Positions 51,826 to 60,197 of a stretch of 64,000 nt of DNA are shown in pieces. Origin of the DNA: Arthrobacter sp. MAHUQ-56 (GTDB lineage Bacteria > Actinomycetota > Actinomycetes > Actinomycetales > Micrococcaceae); the NCBI RefSeq assembly GCF_019710585.1, contig NZ_JAIFZQ010000020.1:62001-126000 (forward strand). The letters run 5' to 3'. The notes beneath the pieces were generated by a model. The model had not been told where the DNA came from and made no database searches. It saw only the letters and a list, made by a program, of their open reading frames with translations. A program made the position numbers and the translations under genes. Every line of letters begins with the position of its first letter. The first letter of the stretch is position 1.

Positions 51826-52698
51826 ATGAAAATCCACAACACCACCGGCGGCCGCATCTTCGACGCCGCCAACTACGTCTTCCTGTCGCTGCTGGGCATC
51901 GTCACCCTGCTGCCGTTCGTCTACGTCTTCGCCGGTTCCTTCGCCACGGAGGCCGAAATAACCAGCCGCGCGTTTTTCGTCTGGCCCGAACAGTTCACCC
52001 TGGGCGCCTACGAGTACATCTTCTCCACCCCGGCTTTCATTCGGGCGCTGGTCACCACGGTCCTGGTCACCGCCGTGGGCACGCTGGTCCAGCTGGCCTT
52101 CACGGTGACCATGGCCTACCCGCTGGCCAAGAAGACGCTGCGCGGACGCCAGGTCATCCTGTCCCTGGTGGTCTTCGCCATGGTTTTCTCCGGCGGCATG
52201 ATCCCCACGTTCCTGCTGGTCAAGGACCTGGGCCTGCTGAACTCCTACTGGGCACTGGTCCTGCCGGCGGCCATCAACCCGTTCAGCCTGATCATCATCA
52301 AGAACTTCTTCCAGGAGCTCCCTGCCGAACTGGAAGAGTCCGCCAAGATGGACGGTGCCACCGAGATCGGCATCCTGTGGCGGATCCTGCTGCCGCTGTC
52401 CAAACCGGTCCTGGCCACCTTTGCCCTGTTCTATGCGGTGGGCATCTGGAACGACTTCATGTCACCCCTGCTGTACCTGTCCGACAACTCCAAGTGGACC
52501 CTGCAGATGTACCTGCGCCAGGTCACCGCCGCCTCGGACCTGCTGGGCACCGGCAACGTGGATCCGAACTACATCCCGCCGGAACAGGGCATCAAGTTCG
52601 CCGTGATCGTGGTGGCCACCCTGCCCATCCTCATCTTCTACCCCTTCCTGCAAAAGCACTTTGCCAAGGGCATGCTCATCGGCTCCGTCAAGGGCTGA
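51826..52698 (+). CDS. Carbohydrate ABC transporter permease (LplC/YtcP type), importer 3
   Basis: 290 residues; ATG 51826, two bases after the upstream stop. The LplC-type KNFFQELPAELEESAKMDGA contains the EAA loop. FSGGMIPTFLLVKDLGLLNSYWALVL is also typical. Ends LQKHFAKGMLIGSVKG. No ATPase gene follows; instead an esterase gene starts 23 bp later after GGAGGAAG. Confidence 0.94.
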   Translation: MKIHNTTGGRIFDAANYVFLSLLGIVTLLPFVYVFAGSFATEAEITSRAFFVWPEQFTLGAYEYIFSTPAFIRALVTTVLVTAVGTLVQLAFTVTMAYPLAKKTLRGRQVILSLVVFAMVFSGGMIPTFLLVKDLGLLNSYWALVLPAAINPFSLIIIKNFFQELPAELEESAKMDGATEIGILWRILLPLSKPVLATFALFYAVGIWNDFMSPLLYLSDNSKWTLQMYLRQVTAASDLLGTGNVDPNYIPPEQGIKFAVIVVATLPILIFYPFLQKHFAKGMLIGSVKG

Positions 52699-52721
52699 CC
52701 ACGTATTCGAGGAGGAAGCGC

Positions 52722-53429
52722 ATGAAAATCCTGCTGGCCGGAGATTCCACGGTGGCAAACTGCCCCACGTCCGAGTACCCGATGAGCGGCTGGGGAGCGC
52801 AGCTGGCGCCCCGCACCTACCGGTGGGGCACCGTGCACAACGTCGCCAAAGGGGGAGCGAGTACCGAATCCTTCCGGGACGAGGGGCTGTGGGCGGCCCT
52901 GCTGGGAATAGCGGGCCCGGATGACCTTGTCCTGATCCAGTTCGGCCACAACGACCAAAAAAGGCAGCACCTCGCGGCGCGCACGGGTTACGCAGCCAAC
53001 CTGCGCACCATGGTGGGCGACGTGCGCTCGGCGGGCGCAACCCCGGTGCTGTGCACTTCGGTGGAGCGCCGGCATTTCCTGGACTCGCCGTCGTCGGGCG
53101 CTGCTGCCGGTGAAGCAGGACTGGAGGCGAGCCTTGACGACTATCCCGACGTGGTCCGCGAGCTCGGCCTGGAGCTGGCGGTCCCGGTCATCGACCTTAA
53201 TGCCTGGACGCGGGAGCTCTACCTGCGGCTGGGGACGGAGGACTCCAAGGCGCTGTTCTGCCACTTCGAGCCGGGGGAGCACGCGCACTGGCCCGACGGG
53301 CTGGCCGACAATACGCACTTCTCACAGGAGGGCACCGCGCTGGTGGCAGGGGAGGTGGCGCGGCAGCTTGAACAGCTGGGCTACGGCCCGCAGCATCAGC
53401 TGGCGGGTACGACGGCGGGACGCGGCTAG
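52722..53429 (+). CDS. SGNH/GDSL esterase, rhamnogalacturonan acetylesterase type
   Basis: 235 residues; ATG 52722 after GGAGGAAG. SGNH blocks: block I GDST with Ser9, block III GHND (75-78), block V D196-x-x-H199 in DNTHFS. The motif AGDSTVA is typical of rhamnogalacturonan acetylesterases such as YesT. It removes acetyl groups from galacturonic acid in rhamnogalacturonan I. No signal peptide is seen, so it probably deacetylates imported oligosaccharides in the cytoplasm. Confidence 0.88.
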   Translation: MKILLAGDSTVANCPTSEYPMSGWGAQLAPRTYRWGTVHNVAKGGASTESFRDEGLWAALLGIAGPDDLVLIQFGHNDQKRQHLAARTGYAANLRTMVGDVRSAGATPVLCTSVERRHFLDSPSSGAAAGEAGLEASLDDYPDVVRELGLELAVPVIDLNAWTRELYLRLGTEDSKALFCHFEPGEHAHWPDGLADNTHFSQEGTALVAGEVARQLEQLGYGPQHQLAGTTAGRG

Positions 53430-54083
53430 GTGGGAAACGTCCTGTACCGCAACGCCCTGGCAGGCCCGGCGGACGTCGCCGCCTGGGTGGCCGAGGGGCC
53501 GCTTCGCCTGGGCAGCCACGCGGACGCCCTCGAACTCTCCGGCGCCCTGGATGATGCGGAATGTGGCGACCATGCGCACTGGACCTTCTGGTGCCCGGAG
53601 GAGTTCCCCGACCGCATCCGCATCAGCTGGGAGTTCCTGCCCCTTGCCGAGCCCGGCCTGGCCATGCTGTTCTTCGCTGCCTCCGGGCACGGGGGACTGG
53701 ACCTCTTCAGCCCGGAGCTCGCGCCAAGGACGGGCTATTACCCGCAGTACCACTCCGGCGACATCGACGCCCTGCACGTCTCCTACTTCCGGCACAAGTA
53801 CCGGTCCGAGCGCGCGTTCCGGACCTGCAACCTGCGCAAGAGTGCGGGATTCGACCTGGTTGCCCAGGGTGCCGACCCGCTGCCGCCGGCAGAAGACGCG
53901 GCGGACTTCTACCGGCTGGAGACGGTGAAGGACGGTTCGCGGGTTGCCTTCGCCATCAACGGGTTGCAGCTGTTCATGTGGGATGATCCCTCGGACAAGG
54001 TCCTGGGCGGCGGCCGGATCGGGTTCCGCCAGATGGCCCCCCTGCGGGCGGCGTACCGCAACCTGGTGGTGGAAGAGCTTTAA
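53430..54083 (+). CDS. DUF1961 family protein (YesU-like)
   Basis: 217 residues from GTG 53430, directly after the esterase stop. A concanavalin-like beta-sandwich is suggested by WTFWCPEEFPDRIRISWEFLP, then MLFFAASGHGGLDLF, YHSGDIDALHVSYFRHKY and the late YRLETVKDGSRVAFAIN. DUF1961 (YesU) genes accompany rhamnogalacturonan clusters in Bacillus. Activity is unknown. Ends the YesL operon, followed by a strong hairpin. Confidence 0.85.
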   Translation: MGNVLYRNALAGPADVAAWVAEGPLRLGSHADALELSGALDDAECGDHAHWTFWCPEEFPDRIRISWEFLPLAEPGLAMLFFAASGHGGLDLFSPELAPRTGYYPQYHSGDIDALHVSYFRHKYRSERAFRTCNLRKSAGFDLVAQGADPLPPAEDAADFYRLETVKDGSRVAFAINGLQLFMWDDPSDKVLGGGRIGFRQMAPLRAAYRNLVVEEL

Positions 54084-54085
54084 CG

Positions 54086-54124
54086 CAGCGGCGGGCGGCC
54101 CGGATGGACCGCCCGCCGCTGTTA
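54086..54124. terminator. Strong hairpin between converging genes
   Basis: A 13-bp perfect stem, CAGCGGCGGGCGG (54086-54098) with CCGCCCGCCGCTG (54109-54121), loop of 10, starting 3 bases after the DUF1961 stop. A TT follows. It serves both converging genes. Confidence 0.75.
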
Positions 54125-54132
54125 CGCGGAAA

Positions 54133-54693
54133 CTAGAGCCCCAGGAGGCGGTTGAGCAGGTTGGCCAGGCCGCTCAGTCCGGTCCCGCCGTCCAGGAGTC
54201 CGGTTACGGCGCAGAGGAGGTTTCCCACCAGCTTGCCCGCGCCGGACTGGGCCACGATGTCCAACACCACCTGGTTCAGATCGACGTTGAGGCCGAGGAC
54301 GTCCAGGTGCAGCGGTCCGAGGACCAGGTTGACCACGTCGCAACCGCCCCCGGACGCCATGGTGTTGGGTGCAGCGGCCGCCGTGGTCGTCACCGTCTGG
54401 CTGACCGGAGTGGCCACACCCGCCAGGTCGGTGAAGGTGCCTTCAACCAGCCCCGTGACGGTCAGTTGGCCGTCCTGCACGTCGAATCCGGACGGGGTGA
54501 ATGAACCCACGAAGGTACCCACGCCGTCGATGGTCTGGTTGATTGTTGCCGTGACATTGGCAACCTGTGAAGACGACTGGGAAGCCACGGTGGGAGCCGT
54601 AGGTGTGGCTGCCGTCGCAGGGCCTGCCATGCCAAAGAGCATGGCCCCGGACAGGGAAATAGCTGTGACTGTTGCTGAGACCTTGGTACGCAT
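54133..54693 (-). CDS. Secreted protein of unknown function
   Basis: 186 residues, ATG 54693 after GAGAGGAAC. A signal peptide is clear (ISLSGAMLFGMAGPATAAT, cleavage near residue 29). The mature part is Thr/Val-rich, with a conserved C-terminal block GGGCDVVNLVLGPLHLDVLG, then LNQVVLDIVAQSG and LLCAVTGLLDGG, including two Cys that could pair. This block is common in secreted actinobacterial proteins, and no function is known to me. Confidence 0.78.
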   Translation of the reverse strand: MRTKVSATVTAISLSGAMLFGMAGPATAATPTAPTVASQSSSQVANVTATINQTIDGVGTFVGSFTPSGFDVQDGQLTVTGLVEGTFTDLAGVATPVSQTVTTTAAAAPNTMASGGGCDVVNLVLGPLHLDVLGLNVDLNQVVLDIVAQSGAGKLVGNLLCAVTGLLDGGTGLSGLANLLNRLLGL

Positions 54694-54975
54694 GTTGGTT
54701 TGTTCCTCTCAGCGCCGGATAACGGCGCATGAACCCCCCGGTGCTCCGCCCCCATAGGGAGCGCCGGCGGAACTGTTCCTTGCAGATGCAGCCCTGACGG
54801 GCCGCGACGCGCGGCGCTGGAAGGTGATCCAGGCCACTGGCACGCCGTCCAACCTAATAGTAAGCATGCTGATTAGTCAAACTGCCCGACGGTGCAGTTG
54901 CCGGCCGGTGCGCGCATCCGCAGGCGTTGGGGCAAGATAGGAAGGCACTAACTGCCCACTGGAGGGAGGCAGGGT

Positions 54976-55353
54976 TTGAAACCCATAATTGTCGACGGCG
55001 GCAAGGGAACTGTGGAGTTGCGTCCCGATGGCGTCATCCACTTGGTGTGGGAGCCGAGGGTCCGGATCGAGAAGGAGGACGCGCAGGCGGCGATGGCTGC
55101 GGTGAACCGGATCGCCGGGGGCGGCACCTATCCGATGCTCGTGGACATGGCCACAACCGAGAGCGTCAGCATCCAGGCCCGGTCGGTGTTCTCCATTCCG
55201 TGTGCGGCCAACCGCATTGCCCTGCTTGGGGCCAGCCCGGTGGACCGGATCCTCGCGAACTTCTTCCTGGGCGTCCATGTACCGCCATGTCCCACCCGCT
55301 TCTTCACCTCGCGGGACGACTCCATGAAATGGCTCCAGCAGACCGCGACCTGA
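54976..55353 (+). CDS. Small STAS-like or SpoIIAA-like protein (DUF7793-like)
   Basis: 125 residues from a TTG at 54976 behind GGAGGGAGGCAGGG. An alpha/beta fold is suggested: GTVELRPDGVIHLVWEP, then YPMLVDMATTESV, IPCAANRIALLGASPVDRILA and a C-terminal SRDDSMKWL helix. Small proteins of this plan resemble the STAS/SpoIIAA-like group in actinobacteria. The gap upstream (54694-54975) shows no gene. Confidence 0.65.
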   Translation: MKPIIVDGGKGTVELRPDGVIHLVWEPRVRIEKEDAQAAMAAVNRIAGGGTYPMLVDMATTESVSIQARSVFSIPCAANRIALLGASPVDRILANFFLGVHVPPCPTRFFTSRDDSMKWLQQTAT

Positions 55354-55383
55354 CCGCCGGCCCTGGCCGTCCCCCGGATACCG

Positions 55384-56406
55384 TCAGCCCTCGCCCGGTG
55401 TGGCGGTACTCTGCCGGACCACCAGTTCCGGCGTGAACACCACCGCGCGGTGGACGGGGTTCCTGGATTCGACTTCCTCCGAGAGCAGCTCGATGGCGGT
55501 GCGGCCCAGCAGTTCCGTTGGCTGGCGGATTGAGGACAGTGGAACGACGGCGGAGACGGCGAAGTCGATGTCGTCATACCCGATCAGTGCCACGTCCTCG
55601 GGGATCCGGAACGTGTGGGTCATGGTCAGGGACTGCATGACGCCAAGGGCCAGGAGGTCGTTGGCGCAGAAGATCCCGTCCGGCAGCTCCGCCCTGCCGC
55701 GTTCCACCAGCATGTCGCCCACGCTGCGTCCGGCAAGGACCGTCTGGCCCGCCGAATCGAGCACCTCGAGCGTGGCATCCGGTTCTTCCTTGACGGCCCG
55801 CTCGGCGCCTTGGAGGCGGTCCGCCACCTGCCGGATGGAGGTGGGCCCGCCCACGAAGGCGAGTCGGCGGCGGCCGGTGTCCAGCAGGTGCCGGGCGGCG
55901 AGGTACCCGCCGGCGTCGTCATCCACTGCCACGGAACTGAACTTCGACTCGTCGGCCAGCCGGTCCACCAGCACGGTGGGAACCCCGCGCTCGCGGAGGA
56001 GGTCCAGCCGCTCGGTGACGTCACCCACCGGGGAGATCAGCAGTCCCTGCACCCGCTGTTCCTGGAAGAGATCGATGTAGTTGGCCTCCCGGCCGGCATC
56101 ATGGCCGCTGTCGCCCAGCAGGACCGCGCTGCCCTGCAGGGCGGCGGCATCCTCGGCCGCCCGCACCACGGAGGTAAAGAAGGGGTTCCCCACGTCCAGG
56201 ACGATCAGGCCAATGGTGCGGGAGTGGCCCGCGCGGAGCTGGCGGGCGGCGTCGTTGCGGACAAAGCCGAGCTCATCGATGGCGCGGAGGACCCGTTCCT
56301 TGGTGCGCTGGGATACCCGGTCCGGGTAGTTCAGGACGTTCGACACGGTTCCCACGGCGACGCTCGCGTGGTTGGCCACGTCCTTGATGCTGGCTGTCCG
56401 ATTCAT
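55384..56406 (-). CDS. LacI-family transcriptional repressor (regulator 2), probable rhamnose regulator
   Basis: 340 residues from ATG 56406. HTH: ASIKDVANHASVAVGTVSNV (5-24), then NYPDRVSQRTKERV and hinge FVRNDAARQLRAGHSRT. The effector domain starts IGLIVLDVGNPFF. Divergent from the rhamnose operon, whose promoter carries two motif B sites; the same motif recurs at 41.8, 48.4 and 49.3 kb. L-rhamnose, rhamnulose or a fragment of rhamnogalacturonan is the likely inducer (inference). Confidence 0.88.
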   Translation of the reverse strand: MNRTASIKDVANHASVAVGTVSNVLNYPDRVSQRTKERVLRAIDELGFVRNDAARQLRAGHSRTIGLIVLDVGNPFFTSVVRAAEDAAALQGSAVLLGDSGHDAGREANYIDLFQEQRVQGLLISPVGDVTERLDLLRERGVPTVLVDRLADESKFSSVAVDDDAGGYLAARHLLDTGRRRLAFVGGPTSIRQVADRLQGAERAVKEEPDATLEVLDSAGQTVLAGRSVGDMLVERGRAELPDGIFCANDLLALGVMQSLTMTHTFRIPEDVALIGYDDIDFAVSAVVPLSSIRQPTELLGRTAIELLSEEVESRNPVHRAVVFTPELVVRQSTATPGEG

Positions 56407-56474
56407 GATTCTCCGCGCTTGCTCTGCCGGCTGCAGTAGTTTCCCGGGTGGGTACTAAAAGTTTCTGCCATTGC

Positions 56475-56504
56475 TTGACACCTGCTCAAATCCAAGAGTA
56501 CGTT
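56475..56504 (+). promoter_or_regulatory. Promoter of the rhamnose operon
   Basis: TTGACA (56475-56480), 18-bp spacer, TACGTT (56499-56504), with two motif B sites directly downstream. Confidence 0.65.
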
Positions 56505-56528
56505 GAATCGTACCAATGAAACGATTCA
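56504..56528. promoter_or_regulatory. Tandem LacI-type operators, motif B (rhamnose operon)
   Basis: TGAATCGTACCA (56504-56515) and TGAAACGATTCA (56517-56528) follow the -10 box and cover the likely start of transcription. The second is the best motif B copy. Confidence 0.65.
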
Positions 56529-56573
56529 AAACTTCGGAAGTTCAAATTCGGAAGTTTCAAAAGAGGAGTCCCG

Positions 56574-56924
56574 ATGAGGGTGTGTTTCCGTTCCTCGGTC
56601 CAGCCTGCGCTGATCGACGAGTACCGGCGCCGGCACGCGGCCGTGTGGCCGGAGATGCTGCAGGCGCTCAAGGACGCCGGGTGGAACAACTACTCGCTGT
56701 TCCTGGCACCGGACGGGCTCCTGGTGGGTTACGTGGAGTGCGACGACTTCGACTCCGCCCGTGCCCGGATGGCATTGACGGAGGTCAACGCCCGGTGGCA
56801 GGCGGAAATGGCATCTCTGTTCGAAAACACAGAAGACCCAGGGCAGGCGCCCGACGAAGGGTTCCAGGTCCTCGAGGAAGTCTTCAACCTGGACAGCCAA
56901 CTGGCAGCGGCCGGTTCCCACTAA
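56574..56924 (+). CDS. rhaM: L-rhamnose mutarotase
   Basis: 116 residues; ATG 56574 after AAGAGGAG. Family marks: MRVCFRSSVQPALIDEY, H21 and W25 in RRRHAAVWPEM, WNNYSLFL and GYVECDDF. It interconverts alpha- and beta-L-rhamnose so that the isomerase always has its substrate. First gene of the operon. Confidence 0.94.
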   Translation: MRVCFRSSVQPALIDEYRRRHAAVWPEMLQALKDAGWNNYSLFLAPDGLLVGYVECDDFDSARARMALTEVNARWQAEMASLFENTEDPGQAPDEGFQVLEEVFNLDSQLAAAGSH

Positions 56925-56987
56925 CAACAGCAGTACGCTCCAGCAGCGGGGCAGCAACCAGACCTTTAGACACCGGAAAGAACCATC

Positions 56988-58154
56988 ATGAACGACGTAG
57001 CAACGGCGCTGGGCAGGCTCGAAGAGCTCGCCATCGAGGTCCCTTCGTGGGCCTATGGAAATTCAGGCACCCGGTTCAAGGTGTTCGGCACTCCCGGCAC
57101 GCCGCGGACGGTCCAGGAGAAGCTGGCCGACGCCGCCAAGGTCCACGAGCTGACCGGCCTGGCTCCCACCGTGGCCCTGCATATCCCGTGGGACAAGGTT
57201 GAAGACTACGCCGCCCTGAAGGATTACGCGGCGGGCCTGGGCGTGGGCCTGGGCACCATCAACTCCAACACCTTCCAGGACGACGAGTACAAGTTCGGTT
57301 CCCTGACCTCGTCCAACGAGGCCGTCCGGCGCCGGGCCATCGACCACCACCTGGACTGCATCGAGATCATGCACGCCACAGGATCCAGGGACCTGAAGGT
57401 GTGGCTGGCAGACGGCACGAACTACCCGGGCCAGGACGACATGCGCGGCCGCCAGGACCGCCTGTCCGAGTCGCTGCAGGAGATCTACGCCGCGCTGGGG
57501 GATGATCAGCGGCTGGTGCTGGAGTACAAGTTCTTCGAGCCGGCTTTCTACCACACCGATGTTCCGGACTGGGGCACCTCCTACGCCCAGACCCTGGCGC
57601 TGGGGGAGAAGGCGTTCGTCTGCCTTGACACCGGGCACCACGCCCCGGGCACCAATATCGAGTTCATCGTGATGCAGCTGCTGCGCCTGGGCAAGCTGGG
57701 GTCCTTCGATTTCAACTCCCGCTTCTACGCCGACGACGACCTTATTGTGGGTGCCGCCGATCCGTTCCAGCTCTTCCGCATCATGCACGAGGTGATCAGG
57801 GGCGGCGGGTTCGGCAAGGATTCAGGCGTCGCTCTGATGCTGGACCAGTGCCACAACCTCGAGGAAAAGATCCCGGGCCAGATCCGCTCCGTGCTCAACG
57901 TGCAGGAAATGACCGCCCGCGCCCTGCTCGTGGACACCGCAGCCCTGAACGAGGCCCAGCGCGCCGGAGATGTCCTTGCGGCCAATGCCATTTTCAACGA
58001 CGCGTTCTACACCGACGTCCGCCCGGTCCTGGCCGAGTGGCGTGAATCCCGCGGCCTGCCCGCGGACCCGATCGCTGCCTTCAAGGCCAGCGGCTACCAG
58101 AAGAAGATCAACGAGGACCGCGTGGGCGGCCAGCAAGCCGGATGGGGCGCCTGA
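56988..58154 (+). CDS. rhaI: L-rhamnose isomerase (RhaI type)
   Basis: 388 residues; ATG 56988. Xylose-isomerase-like TIM barrel: INSNTFQDDEYKFGSLT, KVWLADGTNYPGQDDM, LEYKFFEPAFY, CLDTGHHAPGTNIEF and FDFNSRFYADDDLIVG supply the metal-binding Glu, Asp and His residues. It resembles the Pseudomonas stutzeri-type rhamnose isomerase, not E. coli RhaA. It converts L-rhamnose to L-rhamnulose. The gap to rhaM is 63 bp. Confidence 0.95.
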   Translation: MNDVATALGRLEELAIEVPSWAYGNSGTRFKVFGTPGTPRTVQEKLADAAKVHELTGLAPTVALHIPWDKVEDYAALKDYAAGLGVGLGTINSNTFQDDEYKFGSLTSSNEAVRRRAIDHHLDCIEIMHATGSRDLKVWLADGTNYPGQDDMRGRQDRLSESLQEIYAALGDDQRLVLEYKFFEPAFYHTDVPDWGTSYAQTLALGEKAFVCLDTGHHAPGTNIEFIVMQLLRLGKLGSFDFNSRFYADDDLIVGAADPFQLFRIMHEVIRGGGFGKDSGVALMLDQCHNLEEKIPGQIRSVLNVQEMTARALLVDTAALNEAQRAGDVLAANAIFNDAFYTDVRPVLAEWRESRGLPADPIAAFKASGYQKKINEDRVGGQQAGWGA

Positions 58155-58160
58155 TTAGTG

Positions 58161-60197
58161 ATGACGAACAAGACTGTTGAAGACCTGATTTCCCGTTCCA
58201 ACCGCCTGGGTGCGGACAAGCGGAACACCAACTTCGCCGGCGGCAACACCTCGGCCAAGGGCATGGCAAAGGATCCCGTGACGGGCGAGGATGTCCAACT
58301 GCTGTGGGTCAAGGGCTCCGGCGGGGACCTCGGCACGTTGAAGGCCGGGAACCTGGCGGTCCTGCGGCTGGACCGGCTGAACGCGCTGAAGAACGTGTAC
58401 CCGGGCGTCGAGCGCGAAGACGAGATGGTGGCTGCGTTCGATTACTGCCTGCACGGCAAGGGCGGCGCCGCCCCCTCCATTGACACTGCCATGCACGGGC
58501 TGGTGGACGCCGCGCATGTGGACCACCTGCACCCGGACTCCGGCATTGCCATTGCGACGGCGGCGGACGGCGAGGCGCTGACCACCAAGATCTTCGGTAA
58601 CAAGGTGGTGTGGGTCCCCTGGCGCCGTCCCGGGTTCCAGCTGGGCCTGGACATCGCCGCGATCAAGGACGCCAACCCCCAGGCCATCGGCACCATCCTG
58701 GGCGGCCATGGCATTACGGCCTGGGGTGCCACCAGCGAAGAGGCGGAGCAGAACTCGCTGTGGATCATCGACCAAGCCGAGAAGTACATCCGCGAGAACG
58801 GCAAGGCCGAGCCCTTCGGGGCCACGCTGCCCGGCTACGGTGCCCTGCCGGAAGCCGAGCGACGCGCCAAGGCCGCAGCACTGGCACCGGTGATCCGCGG
58901 CCTGGCCTCCACGGACAAGCCGCAGCTGGGGCACTTCAGCGATGACGCCGTCGTCCTTGATTTCCTGGAATCCGCGGAGCATCCCCGCCTGGGCGCGCTG
59001 GGGACCTCCTGCCCGGACCACTTCCTGCGCACCAAGGTCAAGCCGCTGATCCTGGACCTGCCCGCGGACGCGTCCGTCGAGGACTGCATTGCGCGGCTGC
59101 AGGAGCTGCACGCGGATTACCGCGAGGACTACCAGGCGTACTACGACCGCCACGCAGATGCTGACAGCCCTGCCCTGCGCGGCGCTGATCCGGCCATCGT
59201 CCTGGTCCCGGGCGTGGGCATGTTCTCCTTCGGCAAGGACAAGCAGACCGCCCGGGTTGCCGGTGAGTTCTACCTCAACGCCATCAACGTGATGCGCGGT
59301 GCCGAGGCCATCTCCACCTACGCCCCGATCGAGGAATCCGAGAAGTTCCGGATCGAGTACTGGGCGCTGGAGGAGGCCAAGCTGGCCCGGATGCCCAAGG
59401 CGAAGTCGCACGCCACCCGGATCGCGCTGGTGACCGGTGCGGCCTCTGGGATCGGCAAGGCCATCGCCACCCGCCTCGCCGCGGAAGGCGCCTGCGTGGT
59501 CATCGCCGACCTGAACCTGGAAAACGCCCAGAAGGTCGCCGAGGAACTCGGCGGACCCGACGTCGCTGTAGGTGTCCAGGCCGACGTCACGGACGAAGCC
59601 CAGGTCGCGGCCGCGATGGACGCCGCCGTCCTGGCGTTCGGCGGCGTGGACCTGGTGGTCAACAACGCCGGCCTGTCCATCTCCAAGCCGCTGCTGGAAA
59701 CCACCGAAAAGGACTGGGACCTGCAGCACAACGTCATGGCCAAGGGCTCGTTCCTGGTGGCGAAGGCCGCCGCGAAGGTCATGATCGCCCAGGGCCTGGG
59801 CGGGGACATCATCTACATCTCCTCCAAGAACTCCGTGTTCGCCGGCCCCAACAACATCGCCTACTCCGCCACCAAGGCGGACCAGGCCCACCAGGTCCGG
59901 CTGCTCGCCGCCGAACTGGGCGAGCACGGTATCCGCGTCAACGGCATCAACCCCGACGGCGTGGTCCGCGGGTCCGGCATCTTCGCCGGCGGCTGGGGCG
60001 CCAAGCGCGCCGCCGTGTACGGCGTGGACGAGGAAAAACTGGGCGAGTACTACGCCCAGCGCACCCTGCTCAAGCGCGAGGTCCTGCCCGAGCACGTCGC
60101 CAACGCCGCCGCCGTCCTCACCAGCAACGAACTGTCCCACACCACCGGCCTGCACATCCCCGTGGACGCCGGAGTGGCCGCAGCCTTCCTGCGGTGA
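58161..60197 (+). CDS. Bifunctional rhamnulose-1-phosphate aldolase / short-chain dehydrogenase
   Basis: 678 residues from ATG 58161 (a GTG one codon earlier is possible). Residues 1-400 are a class II aldolase: GGNTSAKG (28-35) and the zinc-binding DHLHPD (121-126). Residues 415-678 are an SDR: TGAASGIG (425-432), NNAG (501-504), YSATK with Y568 and K572. The aldolase splits rhamnulose-1-phosphate to DHAP and L-lactaldehyde, and the SDR half should oxidise the lactaldehyde to lactate. The fused form (RhaEW-like) is known from Bacillus and rhizobia. Overlaps the kinase gene by 4 bases. Confidence 0.94.
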   Translation: MTNKTVEDLISRSNRLGADKRNTNFAGGNTSAKGMAKDPVTGEDVQLLWVKGSGGDLGTLKAGNLAVLRLDRLNALKNVYPGVEREDEMVAAFDYCLHGKGGAAPSIDTAMHGLVDAAHVDHLHPDSGIAIATAADGEALTTKIFGNKVVWVPWRRPGFQLGLDIAAIKDANPQAIGTILGGHGITAWGATSEEAEQNSLWIIDQAEKYIRENGKAEPFGATLPGYGALPEAERRAKAAALAPVIRGLASTDKPQLGHFSDDAVVLDFLESAEHPRLGALGTSCPDHFLRTKVKPLILDLPADASVEDCIARLQELHADYREDYQAYYDRHADADSPALRGADPAIVLVPGVGMFSFGKDKQTARVAGEFYLNAINVMRGAEAISTYAPIEESEKFRIEYWALEEAKLARMPKAKSHATRIALVTGAASGIGKAIATRLAAEGACVVIADLNLENAQKVAEELGGPDVAVGVQADVTDEAQVAAAMDAAVLAFGGVDLVVNNAGLSISKPLLETTEKDWDLQHNVMAKGSFLVAKAAAKVMIAQGLGGDIIYISSKNSVFAGPNNIAYSATKADQAHQVRLLAAELGEHGIRVNGINPDGVVRGSGIFAGGWGAKRAAVYGVDEEKLGEYYAQRTLLKREVLPEHVANAAAVLTSNELSHTTGLHIPVDAGVAAAFLR

